Shown here: positions 17,851 through 27,769 of the stretch, one piece after another
Layout of the letters: each line of letters opens with the position of its first letter
How positions within the stretch are numbered: position 1 is the stretch's first letter
Origin: CAUZIZ01 sp965218775
GTDB lineage: Bacteria > Acidobacteriota > UBA6911 > RPQK01 > JAJDTT01
Reading direction: 5' to 3'
Length of the DNA: 64,000 nt
Assembly: GCA_965218775.1 (NCBI GenBank)
Contig: CBDCLS010000005.1
Span: 2,232,001 to 2,296,000, forward strand
Translations under genes and position numbers: made by a program
The notes under the pieces: model-generated
Database searches by the model: none
What the model saw: the letters and a program-made list of their open reading frames with translations, nothing else
What the model was told of the DNA's origin: nothing

Positions 17851-18326
17851 TCCTCCTGTTTTCGGTTATCCAACTCAGCCTTTAGCCTCGGATGACGGCC
17901 CTTTAGAAAGCCCTGTACAACCTTTTTCATCTCGGGAGACCCTGGCTTGTTTCGGTCCTTTTCCCAGTTGACGATAGTCCCTCGGTTGACGCCCAGAAGA
18001 GCAGCCAGCTCCACCTGCTTGAGGCCGTGCTCTAGACGGCGCTTGCGGATGCGCTGACCAAGGGTCGTAGCAGGAAAGCACGATACTCGGAAGGTGATTT
18101 TCAGAGCTTCACCTTTTTTGTAGTTTGCAACCGCATGGGTGACCGTGCGGTTCCAATCTACAAAGGGGTGTCTGCATCCCGCGAATCGAGTGTCTCGAAT
18201 AGGATCTGCGTGAAGATGAAGCATGAAACTTGTGTGTGAATCCGTGTGAGAAAATCCTTCCAAAATCTGCCAGGACGTGGAAAATCGCCGAAAACCGGAA
18301 AAATCTAAATGACTCTCTTTCCACAA
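17838..18326 (-). CDS. XRE-type helix-turn-helix protein
   Basis: The C-terminal half reads TLGQRIRKRRLEHGLKQVEL, AALLGVNRGTIVNWEKDRNK and PGSPEMKKVVQGFLKGRHP, a clear XRE helix-turn-helix of the type normally found in short stand-alone regulators. The N-terminal ~85 residues are low-quality sequence and the true start may lie much closer to the HTH. Proteins like this often flank mobile elements. Its target is unknown. Confidence 0.6.
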   Translation of the reverse strand: MWKESHLDFSGFRRFSTSWQILEGFSHTDSHTSFMLHLHADPIRDTRFAGCRHPFVDWNRTVTHAVANYKKGEALKITFRVSCFPATTLGQRIRKRRLEHGLKQVELAALLGVNRGTIVNWEKDRNKPGSPEMKKVVQGFLKGRHPRLKAELDNRKQEEKLG

Positions 18327-18976
18327 CTTACTGAAAATGAGGAGGTTGTGAAACTCAAGGGTCTTGAATGAGGTTCAGGGGGTCGGGAGTTCGAATCTCC
18401 CCGTCCCGACCAGCCTATCTAACGTTTTATCAGGGATTTAGAAAGTTAAGATTAATTTCTTTGCTTCCTGGTACAGCGTAAGGCTAACAAATGGCAAACA
18501 ATCCAGTGTCTGCTCACCCCCTTGGGTAGCCAGGCATTACCGGATTCTTCCCATCTATAGTCTTCACACCCGACGGGGACATATCCCTTTAAGACCCAGA
18601 GTGTTCCCTTTTTTATCTCAGAAGGTCTTCCAGATCAGGCCCGCTTGGCCCGGGGATATTCTTCAACCTTGGTTACGCGTCATGAGAGGCGAGTCGCTCT
18701 GAGCCGCGCGGTCCAAGAACCGGGAGAATATATTCTCCCGGTGCGAGCCTCTGCCGGCACTCCGTAGATGGATTCATTGGCTTCGAGCTAGATTAGTTCT
18801 CATCCGGGAACCCCCGTTTTCTGAGGTTCCATCGGTGGTTTCTTCGACAATACCAGGGTTTCGGGCAGTGACTTCCCTCCGTTTCAGAGGAGGGTTTGCA
18901 AGCTAGTCCTCGAAAGTCGTTTTTAAGAGACACCAATCCTTGAACTCCCGCACCCTAATAGTGGACTCTGAGCTTT
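18327..18976. other. intergenic; only a tRNA 3' fragment recognised
   Basis: Apart from the tRNA-like fragment at 18381-18413, no gene or repeat was recognised in this 650-bp stretch. It runs into the end of the ISNCY-type element, whose exact terminus I could not fix. Confidence 0.4.
18381..18413 (+). tRNA. tRNA 3' fragment (T-arm and acceptor 3' strand), possible att site
   Basis: GGGAG TTCGAAT CTCCC forms a standard T-arm with a TTCGAAT loop, followed by CGTCCCGACCA, which looks like an acceptor 3' strand with CCA. No matching 5' acceptor strand or anticodon arm lies upstream, so the gene is incomplete. Integrative elements typically leave such duplicated tRNA 3' ends; a tyrosine recombinase fragment lies at 22945-23190. 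Confidence 0.55.
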
Positions 18977-20305
18977 CTACAACAGCAAACGAGCCAGGAC
19001 GAGCAAGTTGTAACTGAGCACCGAAAGCTGCACATACTGCTGGAAGTGATCCCAGCCCTTCCAGGTGCAGCGGTCGACTCCAAAGACCTGCTTGAGCATC
19101 GAGATGCAGCCTTCGATCCCGGCCCGAAAGCGTCTCAGTTGTCGATAGACCCAGCTGGAACGAACCATATCGGGGACCTTCAAGTTCCTCTTTTTGGCAA
19201 ACGCGACATCTTCGATGCCCTGCTTCTTGCCCCACTGGAGATTGTCCTGGGTAGCGAATCCCCCGTCAAAACTGGCCTGCCGAGGATAGAAGCCGTAGTG
19301 CTCGAAATGGCGTCGGAGCATGGGTTTCAGCTGAGTCTGATCGGCCGGATTCCCGGCCACAACTCGACAGTCCAAGATCAGCGAACTCTTGCCACAGGTC
19401 AAAAACACCTTGTGGCCAAAGACGGTCTCTCTGCCTCCCGTCTGAAGGATGTCGCTATGCTCCTCAAAGATGGAAACGACCTTTTCCTCCGCCGCCACCG
19501 TCTCTCCCCGCAGGATCCGGCGCTCGGTTTGATCGATGACCTGCTGCAGCAACTCCAAATAATGACGCAACTTTCCAGCGATTATCAAACTGTGGCAGTC
19601 CTCCCACTGGGAGGCATTCTCAAGCGCCAACTTGCCATAGTGTCGGGTCTTTTTTGCCACCTTCAGCAGATCGAGGTAAACGACCTTCTTGCGGGCTTTA
19701 CCCCGGACGTTGCGGAGATTGATCACACGACGTTTGGCCCGCCGACAGTGGTCCCGGTAGCTCACTCGATGGGATTGGCCTAAATCTCGTAACAACGCCG
19801 TGACCGTGCGGATCGAATCGTACAACAGCCGGGAATCAAAAGGATGGCGGATGGGGCTGGGGACGTTTGTCGCATCCACCCGGATCTTGTGTCCCTGCTC
19901 CAGTCCTTGGGCCTTCGCCCATTGGACCAGGATCTGCCCGATCCCCTCCCAGGTCGCGGCCTGGATTCGACTGAGGTTCTCCTGCAGACAACTCTTGCCC
20001 GGAGCCCACCCTAAGGGTAAGCGGCAAAACGCCCGAAAGCTCTCGGAGTCGGCTAAGTGAAAGGCCAGCTTCTCGTAGGACAGCTGATGCCAGTTCTTGA
20101 GCACCGCACAACGCAGGAGCTGCTCGGCACTCAGGCCCGGCGAACCGTTTTGGGGATCCACTTTGTCAGACAGATCTTGTAAAACCAGATCCAGGATCTC
20201 GGGATTCTTATCGAGAATCTTCGAGATCGTGCGGAGCTCGTCACTCAAGCGGTGATTGGGCCACACAGGGGCGAGCGGCCTCTGTGGTTCGCTGTTCTTT
20301 CTCAT
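18977..20305 (-). CDS. ISNCY-type DDE transposase
   Basis: 442 residues from the ATG at 20305 (MRKNSEPQRPLAP), which has GGAG 8-9 nt upstream. An N-terminal DUF772-like region reads LSAEQLLRCAVLKNWHQLSY. The DDE residues fit KIRVDATNVPSP, QASFDGGFAT and RRFRAGIEGCISMLKQVFG. It resembles the ISNCY/ISDol1 group. The gene is intact, but the terminal repeats and target duplication could not be identified by eye. Confidence 0.85.
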   Translation of the reverse strand: MRKNSEPQRPLAPVWPNHRLSDELRTISKILDKNPEILDLVLQDLSDKVDPQNGSPGLSAEQLLRCAVLKNWHQLSYEKLAFHLADSESFRAFCRLPLGWAPGKSCLQENLSRIQAATWEGIGQILVQWAKAQGLEQGHKIRVDATNVPSPIRHPFDSRLLYDSIRTVTALLRDLGQSHRVSYRDHCRRAKRRVINLRNVRGKARKKVVYLDLLKVAKKTRHYGKLALENASQWEDCHSLIIAGKLRHYLELLQQVIDQTERRILRGETVAAEEKVVSIFEEHSDILQTGGRETVFGHKVFLTCGKSSLILDCRVVAGNPADQTQLKPMLRRHFEHYGFYPRQASFDGGFATQDNLQWGKKQGIEDVAFAKKRNLKVPDMVRSSWVYRQLRRFRAGIEGCISMLKQVFGVDRCTWKGWDHFQQYVQLSVLSYNLLVLARLLL

Positions 20306-20508
20306 CGTTGGAGCTCCATTTTTGTCGTAAATCCTTTTCTTTGAGTTAGTTGGCAAACTTATTCTACCAAGAGGACCTGACAAAAACGGAGCTCCTAAAT
20401 CTCTTCTTTCCCTTTTATTTCCAGTCACTTACAATCGAACGGACGAGAACTAGATTAGAGAGTGGGAACGACCGATTGCAAATGGTTTCCCATAGATACA
20501 GGTCCCAC

Positions 20509-20640
20509 TTAAGCATTGAGCGCTCCCACACGAATTCTGTGACGGGATTGCTCTACGCCTTGGCCTGGACTGGCGGCCAAGACAGGACCGGCCAGCGCTG
20601 CTGCTGCGGCAGTGGAGATGAATGAGCGACGTTTGATCAT
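20509..20640 (-). pseudogene. fragment of a TAT-exported protein
   Basis: The ATG at 20640 opens MIKRRSFISTAAAAALAGPV followed by LAASPGQGVEQSRHRIRVGA. The RR motif followed by an alanine-rich core is a twin-arginine signal, and the RIRVGA ending is where sugar-isomerase or oxidoreductase domains usually start. The coding sequence then runs out within a few codons, so only the signal survives. The 5' flank is the decayed MITE B copy at 20680-20821. Confidence 0.6.
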
Positions 20641-20679
20641 TTCGGATACCGTAGTCCCTTGACCTTGGTCTTGATCACC

Positions 20680-20821
20680 CAACTTCACATTTTGGCATCT
20701 CATCTTCACACCATCTTCAGCCGCTCCTCTATCGCGAAATCCTCAACGCAGGCCTGGCTACGCCTGCGGTTTCGCTCAATCGTTCCCGGTCAAATCTGCG
20801 AAGTTATTTTTGCACGAACCC
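20680..20821 (+). repeat. MITE family B, copy 1 (left end decayed)
   Basis: This copy matches those at 32719-32899 and 56575-56755 from CATTTTGGCATCTCATC through the right end TGCACGAACCC, with an internal deletion and a lost left terminal repeat. TAA at 20822-20824 follows the right end. The end of the element supplies the stop codon of the chimeric kinase gene next to it. Confidence 0.75.
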
Positions 20822-22382
20822 TAAATCCCACTCGGTTCCGTAGGTCCAAGCACGGGATCCTGACCCCGGTGGAAATTCTTGCCCATGAGGTATTTGATCT
20901 CCATTTCAACGTCGCGAATATACGCCCCGTCGATTACGTCAGGGTCGCGATCGGTCAACGTGATTTGCAGCGAGTTCTTACCCGTCATCGGCCAGTGCTC
21001 CCGATCGAGATGATAAACCAACCAGTAACCAGAACCAGTACGGTAACGAGGCGCCCTCATGCGATAGGTCTGGTTAATCTTGCGCAGCAGCGAACCGGCC
21101 AGCTTCTTGCCATTGAGGCGGAAGACCACACGGTCCCTTTCGGTCGCATTTATGACGCGCACGCGAAGTAACGCTTCGTGAACACGGCCGACTTTGTCCC
21201 AGCGCTGCAAATCGTCGCTGACGGACAACTCCAAATCCACCGGGCAACCCACGTCAAGAGCCACCGGAAGCTGCATCTTCAGTCCCGGCTCAAGTACCGG
21301 CCTTTTGTAACGTCTGCCATCCGGAGAGATCACTGGAGGCGCGGGGAACAGCTGGAGCCGATCAGCTGTGATGGTGGTTTTGATTAGAGGCGCCTCCGAG
21401 CGGGGCATCAGGTACCACGCGAGAGCCGAAAGCAAAATGGATACAGCTACAGTGGCCCAAACTGCCGGCAGCTTCCAAAAGGGGACCGCTGTCTCGAAGC
21501 TGACGATCTGGGTCTCCGCCTCGGGATTGTTGAGAGAATCTTCAATATCGAGTCGAATGTCGGCAATGGCGTGGTAACGCTCTTTCGGATCGGCTCGCAG
21601 ACACCTGTGCAGCCACTTTTTCACTACGGCAGGTACCTTTGATGGCAATGCCTCCCAGTCGAGGTCGACTTTCACCACCGATGCCATCACTTTGGTGATG
21701 TCGTCCCCGGAGAAGGGCTGCCTGCCTGTCAGCATTTCGTAGAGAACGGCCCCGAAGGACCAGATGTCGGCCCGGTGATCGGCGGCCCGGCCCTTGGCCT
21801 GTTCAGGGGACATGTAGGCCGCCGTCCCCAGGATGATTCCTGCCCGGGTGGCCTGCATCGTCAGCGTGGGAGAGTTGGCGATCTCCTCTGGGGACTTCTC
21901 CTCCTCGACCACCGCCTTGGCCAGACCAAAGTCGAGGACCTTGACCCTCCTTCCGGCGTGATCTTGATATTTGCCGGTTTCAGATCTCGGTGGATGATGG
22001 CTTTTTCGTGGGCGGCCTCCAGCGCCTCGGCAATCTCCAGGGCAATCGGCAGGGCCTCCTCGACCGGCATCGGCCCCTGCTTGATCCGATCCGCCAGCGT
22101 GGGGCCTTCGATGAGTTGCAGCACCAGGGCTTTGCCGCCATCGGTGTCTTCGATCCCCGAGATCTGCCCGATGCCGGGATGATCCAGCGACGCCAGCATC
22201 TCGGCTTCCCGGGTCAGTCGCGCCATGTGGTGCTCATCGCCGGCCAGGGCTTCGGAGAGGACCTTGACCGCCACTTTGCGTTTGAGCTTGGTGTCGGTGG
22301 CCAGATAGACCTCGCCCATGCCGCCTCTGCCGATCTCTTTCTCGACCCGGTAATGAGAGATGGTCTTGCCGATCAGCGACAT
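20821..22382 (-). pseudogene. Ser/Thr protein kinase (PknB type), frameshifted and fused to an unrelated C-terminus
   Basis: From the ATG at 22382 the frame reads MSLIGKTISHYRVEKEIGRG, GMGEVYLA (ATP loop), VAVKVLSEAL and HRDLKPANIK (catalytic loop). At about 21940 a one-base change shifts the frame, and DFGLAKAVV, GTAAYMSPEQAKG, DIWSFGAVLYEMLTGRQPFSG follow in the next frame. A single transmembrane helix (AVWATVAVSILLSALAWYL) comes after the kinase domain. Just past PVISPDGRR, where a TolB/WD40 propeller normally follows, the protein switches to a different C-terminal domain (VLEPGLKMQLP... GYWLVYHLDREHWP... MEIKYLMGKNFHRGQDPVLG). It ends in MITE B sequence. It looks like a decayed chimera. 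Confidence 0.8.
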
Positions 22383-22944
22383 TGAGCTATCCCTTGGCGG
22401 TCAGCCTAGACCGGAGCCATGTGAAAAGCAATCAAAACCACGCCAGAGAGGCGTTCGATGCTTCGTTTGCTCGTGGGTCTTCCTGGCGACCTCGCACCCC
22501 GCCTAGCACCCCTTACACCCCACTGTCCGTAAAACGCAATACCTGGAAACTGATAGCTCCCTTCGAAGCGCCCGAACTACAACATCGGCTCCTGGCCGTT
22601 TTCGGTATGTTCACTCGACGCTCCTCAAAAGTTCTGAATGTCGGCTTTTAGGCGTTCGCAGGTGTTCGATTGCGATCAAATCGGACGCTGTCTGTAAGAT
22701 CGGGTGCCGACTATGACACCTAACCTCCGACCGCCCCAGCTACTGGCTCTAGAGTTGTTAGGCAGCTAGGGGGGGCCGTTGGAACTGCGGCCCGGCGAAC
22801 GATCCCTCCCAAGGGTTTCCTCTTGAGCTGGACAGAAAGGGTTTGTAAAACGTCACGATTGGGGAGCCAAATTATTCAGATTTCGAACTCCTCTTGGAAA
22901 GTTCTTGGTTTCGCATAGAGTGGGGAGCCAATCTTTTCAACAAC
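22383..22944. other. intergenic with one outer repeat lacking its MITE
   Basis: 22575-22720 matches the outer part of the composite repeats (GGCCGTTTTCGGTA-like, then AATGTCGGCTTTTAGGCG, then GATCAAATCGGACGCTGTCT), but no MITE A is present at the AGGC site near 22648. Nothing else was recognised here. Confidence 0.65.
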
Positions 22945-23190
22945 TTACCCCGATGTCTTAAACCTCAGAATCCTGCCTGTGCCACTTCTTGTGCCACTTT
23001 GTGCCACCGTCGCCGACCCACCCAACGCCTGATCGATCAAGCGGATTGCCTGATCTTTCGTACGAGGCGCGAGGTGTGCATAGCGCAAGGTCATGGCTAG
23101 GGTGCGGTGACCCAAGAGCTCCCTGACGACATTCAAATCAGCCCCATTCATGACGAGATGAGAGGCAATAGCCATATCTTCCACGATCGG
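22945..23190 (-). pseudogene. tyrosine recombinase (phage integrase) C-terminal fragment
   Basis: The frame reads ASHLVMNGADLNVVRELLGH, RTLAMTLRYAHLAP, then TKDQAIRLIDQAL. This is the catalytic C-terminus of tyrosine integrases, with the LLGH-RTLAMTLRYAHL block carrying the last catalytic histidine and the nucleophilic tyrosine. The preceding HDLRHTF block and all of the N-terminal domain are absent. It may be the relic of an integrative element linked to the tRNA 3' fragment at 18381. Confidence 0.72.
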
Positions 23191-23576
23191 GGGGGGCAGA
23201 CCGCTCGCGGAGGCGAATGGCTGACGGGTCCCGCCTTGCCCGCTCAGTATGGCCCGGGCCCAGAATTCGACGCAGCTCGAACCGATCCGGCGGAGGTTGC
23301 GGAATCTGGTCAACAGTCCAGGGGCCATCTTTCCCGCCGGTACGCGGCGGTCCGAACTGTGCAGCTGCTGGCTGTCAAGGCTCTCGGCGGGACCATTCTG
23401 GGACATTCGATTCTCTCTCCTGCTGTTAGAACCTCCGGAGCTTGGTTGGGAAGCTATCAGGGTAGCCTGTCGGGGAGGAAGCGTCGAGTGGAATCGTGGT
23501 CGTGCTTCTTTAGAGGTTGACTAGACAATCCAATTACAGCATCTTTTGGACATCCGTCCGAAGAAAGGAAACAGAC

Positions 23577-24692
23577 ATGGCCACCAGCTCGGGACCGATC
23601 AAGTACGGCATGTTCATCATGCCGTATCACCCGCCAACCAAGCCTCTGGCTCAGTGCTTCGAGGAGGACGTCGAACTGGCCATCCGGGCGGATGAGCTCG
23701 GCTTCGACGAGTTCTGGATCGGTGAGCACCACACGATGAAATACGAGCCCATCGTGGTTCCCGAGGTAATCATCGGCAGCGTACTTGGGCAGACCGAGCG
23801 TGTTCGTCTGGGAGCCGCACCCATCTGCCTCAATCTGCACCATCCGGCCTATGTCGCCACACGGCTGGCTTTCCTGGATCACTTCTCCAAGGGGCGACTC
23901 AACCTCTGTTTTGGGCTGAACAGCGTCTCCACGGACATGGAGCTCTATGGCAAGAATCCGAAGGAGGGCGGCGCGATGACGCTCGAAGCGATCGACGTCA
24001 TCCTCAAACTGTGGGCGTCGGAGCCGCCCTACCACCACGATGGCCAGTTCTGGCAGTTCTCGCTCGAGGAAAACGTCGACGAAGCAACCGGGATCGGATA
24101 CATCCACAAGCCGCTGCAACAGCCACATCCGCCCATCGCGATGCCGGGAATGAGCCGCAACTCTCACAGCCTCAGGGTGGCAGGCCAGCGTGGGTACTCT
24201 CCCTTCTCGGCTCAGTTCGCCGCCCCGAATGTCCTGGCGGACAACTGGGCAACTTACGCTACGGCGGCCGCCGTAGCGGGGCGCGAAGCCGATCCCCAGA
24301 ACTGGAAAGTCTTGCGATCCATCTTCCTCGCCGACACCACGAAGGAGGCGGAGCAGCTCGCTCGCAACAACTCGATGGGAGCGAACTTCGAGTACCTCGC
24401 CGCCCTCATGGACAATGGGCTGGGACACCGGGGCATCCTGAAGCGTGACCTCGACATGCCGGATGCCGACTGCAACATGGACTACTGGATGAAAGAGCAC
24501 ATCATTGCCGGAGACGTCGACGCAGCACTGCGGCGGCTCTTGGAGGTCATGGAAGAGAGCGGACCCTTTGGGACCGTCGTCCTGATGGGCTACGACTGGG
24601 ACGACAAGGCCAGCTGGCTGCGCAGCATGGAGCTCTTCGTCAAGGAGCTGATGCCCGCCCTGAACAAGGCCGTTTCGGGCGTCACGGTCTGA
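23577..24692 (+). CDS. LLM-class flavin-dependent oxidoreductase
   Basis: 371 residues from the ATG at 23577 (MATSSGPIKYGMFIMP), with an AAGAAAGGAA Shine-Dalgarno-like stretch upstream. It is a bacterial luciferase-like TIM barrel: DELGFDEFWIGEHHT, then VRLGAAPICLNLHHPAYVA, then FSKGRLNLCFG. It is expected to use reduced flavin from a partner reductase to oxygenate a small organic substrate in the cytoplasm; the substrate is unknown. It appears intact. The downstream lipoprotein gene starts 118 bp later on the same strand. Confidence 0.88.
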   Translation: MATSSGPIKYGMFIMPYHPPTKPLAQCFEEDVELAIRADELGFDEFWIGEHHTMKYEPIVVPEVIIGSVLGQTERVRLGAAPICLNLHHPAYVATRLAFLDHFSKGRLNLCFGLNSVSTDMELYGKNPKEGGAMTLEAIDVILKLWASEPPYHHDGQFWQFSLEENVDEATGIGYIHKPLQQPHPPIAMPGMSRNSHSLRVAGQRGYSPFSAQFAAPNVLADNWATYATAAAVAGREADPQNWKVLRSIFLADTTKEAEQLARNNSMGANFEYLAALMDNGLGHRGILKRDLDMPDADCNMDYWMKEHIIAGDVDAALRRLLEVMEESGPFGTVVLMGYDWDDKASWLRSMELFVKELMPALNKAVSGVTV

Positions 24693-24810
24693 CGCCAGGC
24701 GACGCCATTCGAGCAGGGCCGCGGTTGCGGCGGTCTCCGGGCCGCCGTCGCAGAATGCCCAGAATCCGGTCGATCGCCAAGCCTCCTGAAAACCCAAGGG
24801 AGCTTCGACT

Positions 24811-26688
24811 ATGCGTTTACACAACCAGTCGCTACCGATCTTCGCACTGACTCTGATCGCAGCCTGCTCGGAGGCGAAGGATGAGACGCCCGCGCCCAAG
24901 CCTGCCACCGACGTGATGCAGAGTGACTCTGCGGAGGCCATCTATCTGAGCAACCTGGACCGATCCGAGCCCCGGGCCGCCCTTTCTCGGGAGTGGAAAC
25001 AGGGTACCTGGCAGCTTCTCGACTACACCGCCGAATGGGATCCCGATGACGCGGAGATCTACCCGATGCGCAACGCCTTTCAGCAGAAGCCCGACCCCAG
25101 CCGCACTTTTTCGGGCACGCTGCTATTGGCCACGGACGCAAGCCAAGGGCCGGAGATTGCCTACTCGCCGGATCGCTCCGGATGGTATCGAATTTTTCTG
25201 GGTATCTATCGCAAACCCTTCGAAGAGAGCAAGGCCGTGGAGGTAAGACTCTCACGGGATCCAGCCTTTACGACCCTGGAGGGAGATGAAGGTGGGAAGG
25301 ACCATCAGGAAGCTTGGCTGGATGAGGTCTACTGGAAGACAGCCGACCTGACGGGACAGAAGATTCATTTTCGGCAGATCATCTACCCCAAGATCCGCCA
25401 GACGTGGGTGGCCTTCATCAAACTCGTGCCTTTGTCGGAGGACGAGGTGAAAGAGTTCGAGGCGGATCGTAGGAACCCGGAACATAAGAGGCTGTTCATT
25501 CACACGGATCCCGGGATTTTCAACCGGGACGGCTCGAAGGAGACCCTCCTTTCCATCCTTGACCCACTCCGCCATGGGGATGTCGCCCGCGTGTACTGGG
25601 AGACCGGCTTTGGTGACCGGGTCTTCTATTCGTCCAGTATCGGGAGGTATCCGACGGCGGAACCCGAGGATGGCGCATCCGAGCCCTACCTCGGTCGCGA
25701 GTGGGACAGGCACAAGCAGCAGACTTGGCAAGCCTACCGGGAGAGTAGGATCGACCCACTGGCGGTGGTGGTCGACTACGCACACCAATATGACATTGAG
25801 GTTCACGCCTCCTACAGGGTGGGCGGCTTTCTCTTTCCGGCCCCCCACTACCAGGACAATAAGGACAGCTTCTTCGAGCGACATCCGGAACTGAGGTGCG
25901 TTGACCGCGAGGGCAACCCCCTGCCCCGGATCTCCTACGCTTTTCCGGAGACTCGAAAGTACGTCCTTTCCCTGTTACGAGAGATGGCGTCGAAGTTCGC
26001 GATCGACGGTGTCGCGCTGCTCTACAACCGCCGTCCTCCGCTGCTTGCCTATGAGGCTCCGATAGTGGAAGAGTTTCAGGCCAAGTACGGGGAGGATCCT
26101 CGAGAGCTGGATCCCCTTGAGGAACGCTGGCTCGCTTTTCGAGCCACCTTTCTGACGCAGTTCATGCGAGAGCTAAGGGAGATGCTCGACGAGGTGGAGC
26201 GCGAGCAGGGCCGGAGCCGCCTCGCAGTGACCGCGGTCGTGTGTAGACCGGGTGAGAACATCTTCCACGGCATGGACCTCAAGACCTGGGTCAAAGAAGG
26301 TCTGGTGGACACGCTGATTCCCTATTCTTCCTCGGTCCGACTGAACAGCTTTGTTACCGCCTGGGATGATCCGAAGGACGTCGAGCACTTCGTGTCCCTG
26401 GTGAAGGGCACCGAATGTGAGCTGGCGCTGAACCTCATGCCCCGGGCCCTGACATCGCATCAGTTCTACGATCTGGCCTATCGCTTGTATCAATCTGGAG
26501 TGGAACGTTTCTTCTTCTGGGACGGTCTCGGTCGCACCGGTGGCGTTGGCCGGTGGCGCAAGGTGCCTCGTCTCGGGCACCGCCAGGAGGTCGAGGAATG
26601 GTTCGAGCAGGGAAGACCCAGCCTCCGCCCCGCTTGCCGCCTGTGGAGCGTAGACGGCTGGGATCTCAGGATGGAAACACCGGGATGA
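24811..26688 (+). CDS. GH10-like (DUF187-type) lipoprotein
   Basis: 625 residues. The N-terminus has a lipobox (LTLIAAC) and a charged linker, so it should be a lipid-anchored envelope protein. A beta-rich domain occupies roughly residues 40-220. From ~225 a TIM-barrel resembling glycosyl-hydrolase-like 10 proteins follows: VARVYWETGFGDRVFY, DYAHQYDIEVHASYRVGGF, FAIDGVALLYNRRPPLL and RSRLAVTAVVCRPGENIFHG. The AGGAG-like site upstream of 24811 fits the start. A role in envelope or extracellular polysaccharide breakdown is inferred, not shown. Confidence 0.72.
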   Translation: MRLHNQSLPIFALTLIAACSEAKDETPAPKPATDVMQSDSAEAIYLSNLDRSEPRAALSREWKQGTWQLLDYTAEWDPDDAEIYPMRNAFQQKPDPSRTFSGTLLLATDASQGPEIAYSPDRSGWYRIFLGIYRKPFEESKAVEVRLSRDPAFTTLEGDEGGKDHQEAWLDEVYWKTADLTGQKIHFRQIIYPKIRQTWVAFIKLVPLSEDEVKEFEADRRNPEHKRLFIHTDPGIFNRDGSKETLLSILDPLRHGDVARVYWETGFGDRVFYSSSIGRYPTAEPEDGASEPYLGREWDRHKQQTWQAYRESRIDPLAVVVDYAHQYDIEVHASYRVGGFLFPAPHYQDNKDSFFERHPELRCVDREGNPLPRISYAFPETRKYVLSLLREMASKFAIDGVALLYNRRPPLLAYEAPIVEEFQAKYGEDPRELDPLEERWLAFRATFLTQFMRELREMLDEVEREQGRSRLAVTAVVCRPGENIFHGMDLKTWVKEGLVDTLIPYSSSVRLNSFVTAWDDPKDVEHFVSLVKGTECELALNLMPRALTSHQFYDLAYRLYQSGVERFFFWDGLGRTGGVGRWRKVPRLGHRQEVEEWFEQGRPSLRPACRLWSVDGWDLRMETPG

Positions 26689-26725
26689 GCCAGCGGGGCC
26701 ACTGAAGTTACCTGAGGCGAAACAC

Positions 26726-26896
26726 ATGATCGAACGCAGGCAGTTCCTGGTATTCCTGGCCGCCGCTCCGGCGATCGGACAGGTACCCGTGCGGGACGTC
26801 GGCCGTGTGGAAACCGTCTTCAAGAGTCCTGGTCCCAAACCCAAGGGTCTGCAGGCCACGAAAGAGGGCCTCAGGATCTTGCCGTCGCTGTAAGTC
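26726..26896 (+). pseudogene. N-terminal fragment of a TAT-exported Vgb/SMP-30-like protein
   Basis: The frame MIERRQFLVFLAAAPAIGQV has a twin-arginine-like signal and continues VETVFKSPGPKPKGLQATKE, a stretch typical of the start of bacterial propeller proteins of the Vgb/SMP-30 type. Coding stops at 26896, so at least 250 residues are missing. The following ~200 bp show no gene on this strand. Confidence 0.55.
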
Positions 26897-27114
26897 ACGT
26901 TCAGCACCCAGTCCGGCAACAACGTGTGAGCGTCCGAACGAAGCGGCCTTTATCATATCCTGGCTGGCAACGCCTCGTCTTCTTCAGGATACAAGAGACC
27001 GGGTGACGGTGTGGGGTTCTGGCTAGGAATCTGACGATCAGATGACCCAGCTCTTTCTCATTCTTGTCTTGTGTTGTATTAAGGTTTTTTTATCTTCCCT
27101 TGCTGGAGAATGCC

Positions 27115-27768
27115 ATGACCCAACCCACTCAGAGCGACGTCCCGTCCCTGAAGGCAACACTTGATGAGTATGGTTTCGTCGTGCTCGAGAACCTGATGCC
27201 CAGAGACACGGCCTTGTACATGGCAAGCCGACTCATCGACGTTTTCGAGAGCCAGCTGGACGTGGCAGAGGCGGATCAACACATCAGTGCCGTCTTCGAT
27301 CACCTGACACCCGATGATTATGAGCTCTTTCAGAAAGCGTTGACGCATCCCATCTGTCTCGAGCTAGCACGGCGAACCCTCGGCGAAGATTTCCAGCTGG
27401 CTGAAGTGGGAGCACGCCGGTTCAAGCCCGGTGCTCAGGGATTGCCGGTCCATGTGGGCGAGCCTGCTGGGCGGCTGAAGGAGCTTGGAATTCGAATCCC
27501 AGAGACATGCTTTGCGCTCACCTTTTCCTGGATGCTGAACGACTTGAACAAGGACAACGGTGTCAGGTTACTGATGCCTTTCAGTCACCACTTCGGTCAC
27601 GCACCGCGAGAGCACTTCGAGTACCCTCACCTGGCGGAGGTCGAGGCTCCGGCCGGATCGATTCTTCTCTTCAACAGCGCCACCTGGCATGGTGTAGTGT
27701 GCCAAAACTTCGCCGAGGGGTATTTCGCGGTGTTCAGATCCGTTCCCACTTTGATTATCATGGGCCTT
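27115..27768 (+). pseudogene. phytanoyl-CoA dioxygenase family gene, 3' end cut by an IS
   Basis: The ATG at 27115 follows TGGAGAATGCC. The frame encodes a 2-oxoglutarate oxygenase-like protein: LKATLDEYGFVVLENLMPRD, LTHPICLELARRTLGEDFQL, then SWMLNDLNKDNGVRLLMPFS and AGSILLFNSATWHGVV. The first metal-ligand pair is not the standard HxD, so activity was perhaps different even when intact. The frame runs into the IS481-like element at ~27768, and a native C-terminus is not recognisable beyond it. Confidence 0.72.
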
Positions 27769-27769
27769 C

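Noticed and set aside
23457..24941. long open frame on the minus strand opposite the LLM oxidoreductase gene
   Set aside because: It is a GC-driven shadow frame; the plus strand encodes a clear luciferase-like protein over the same bases.
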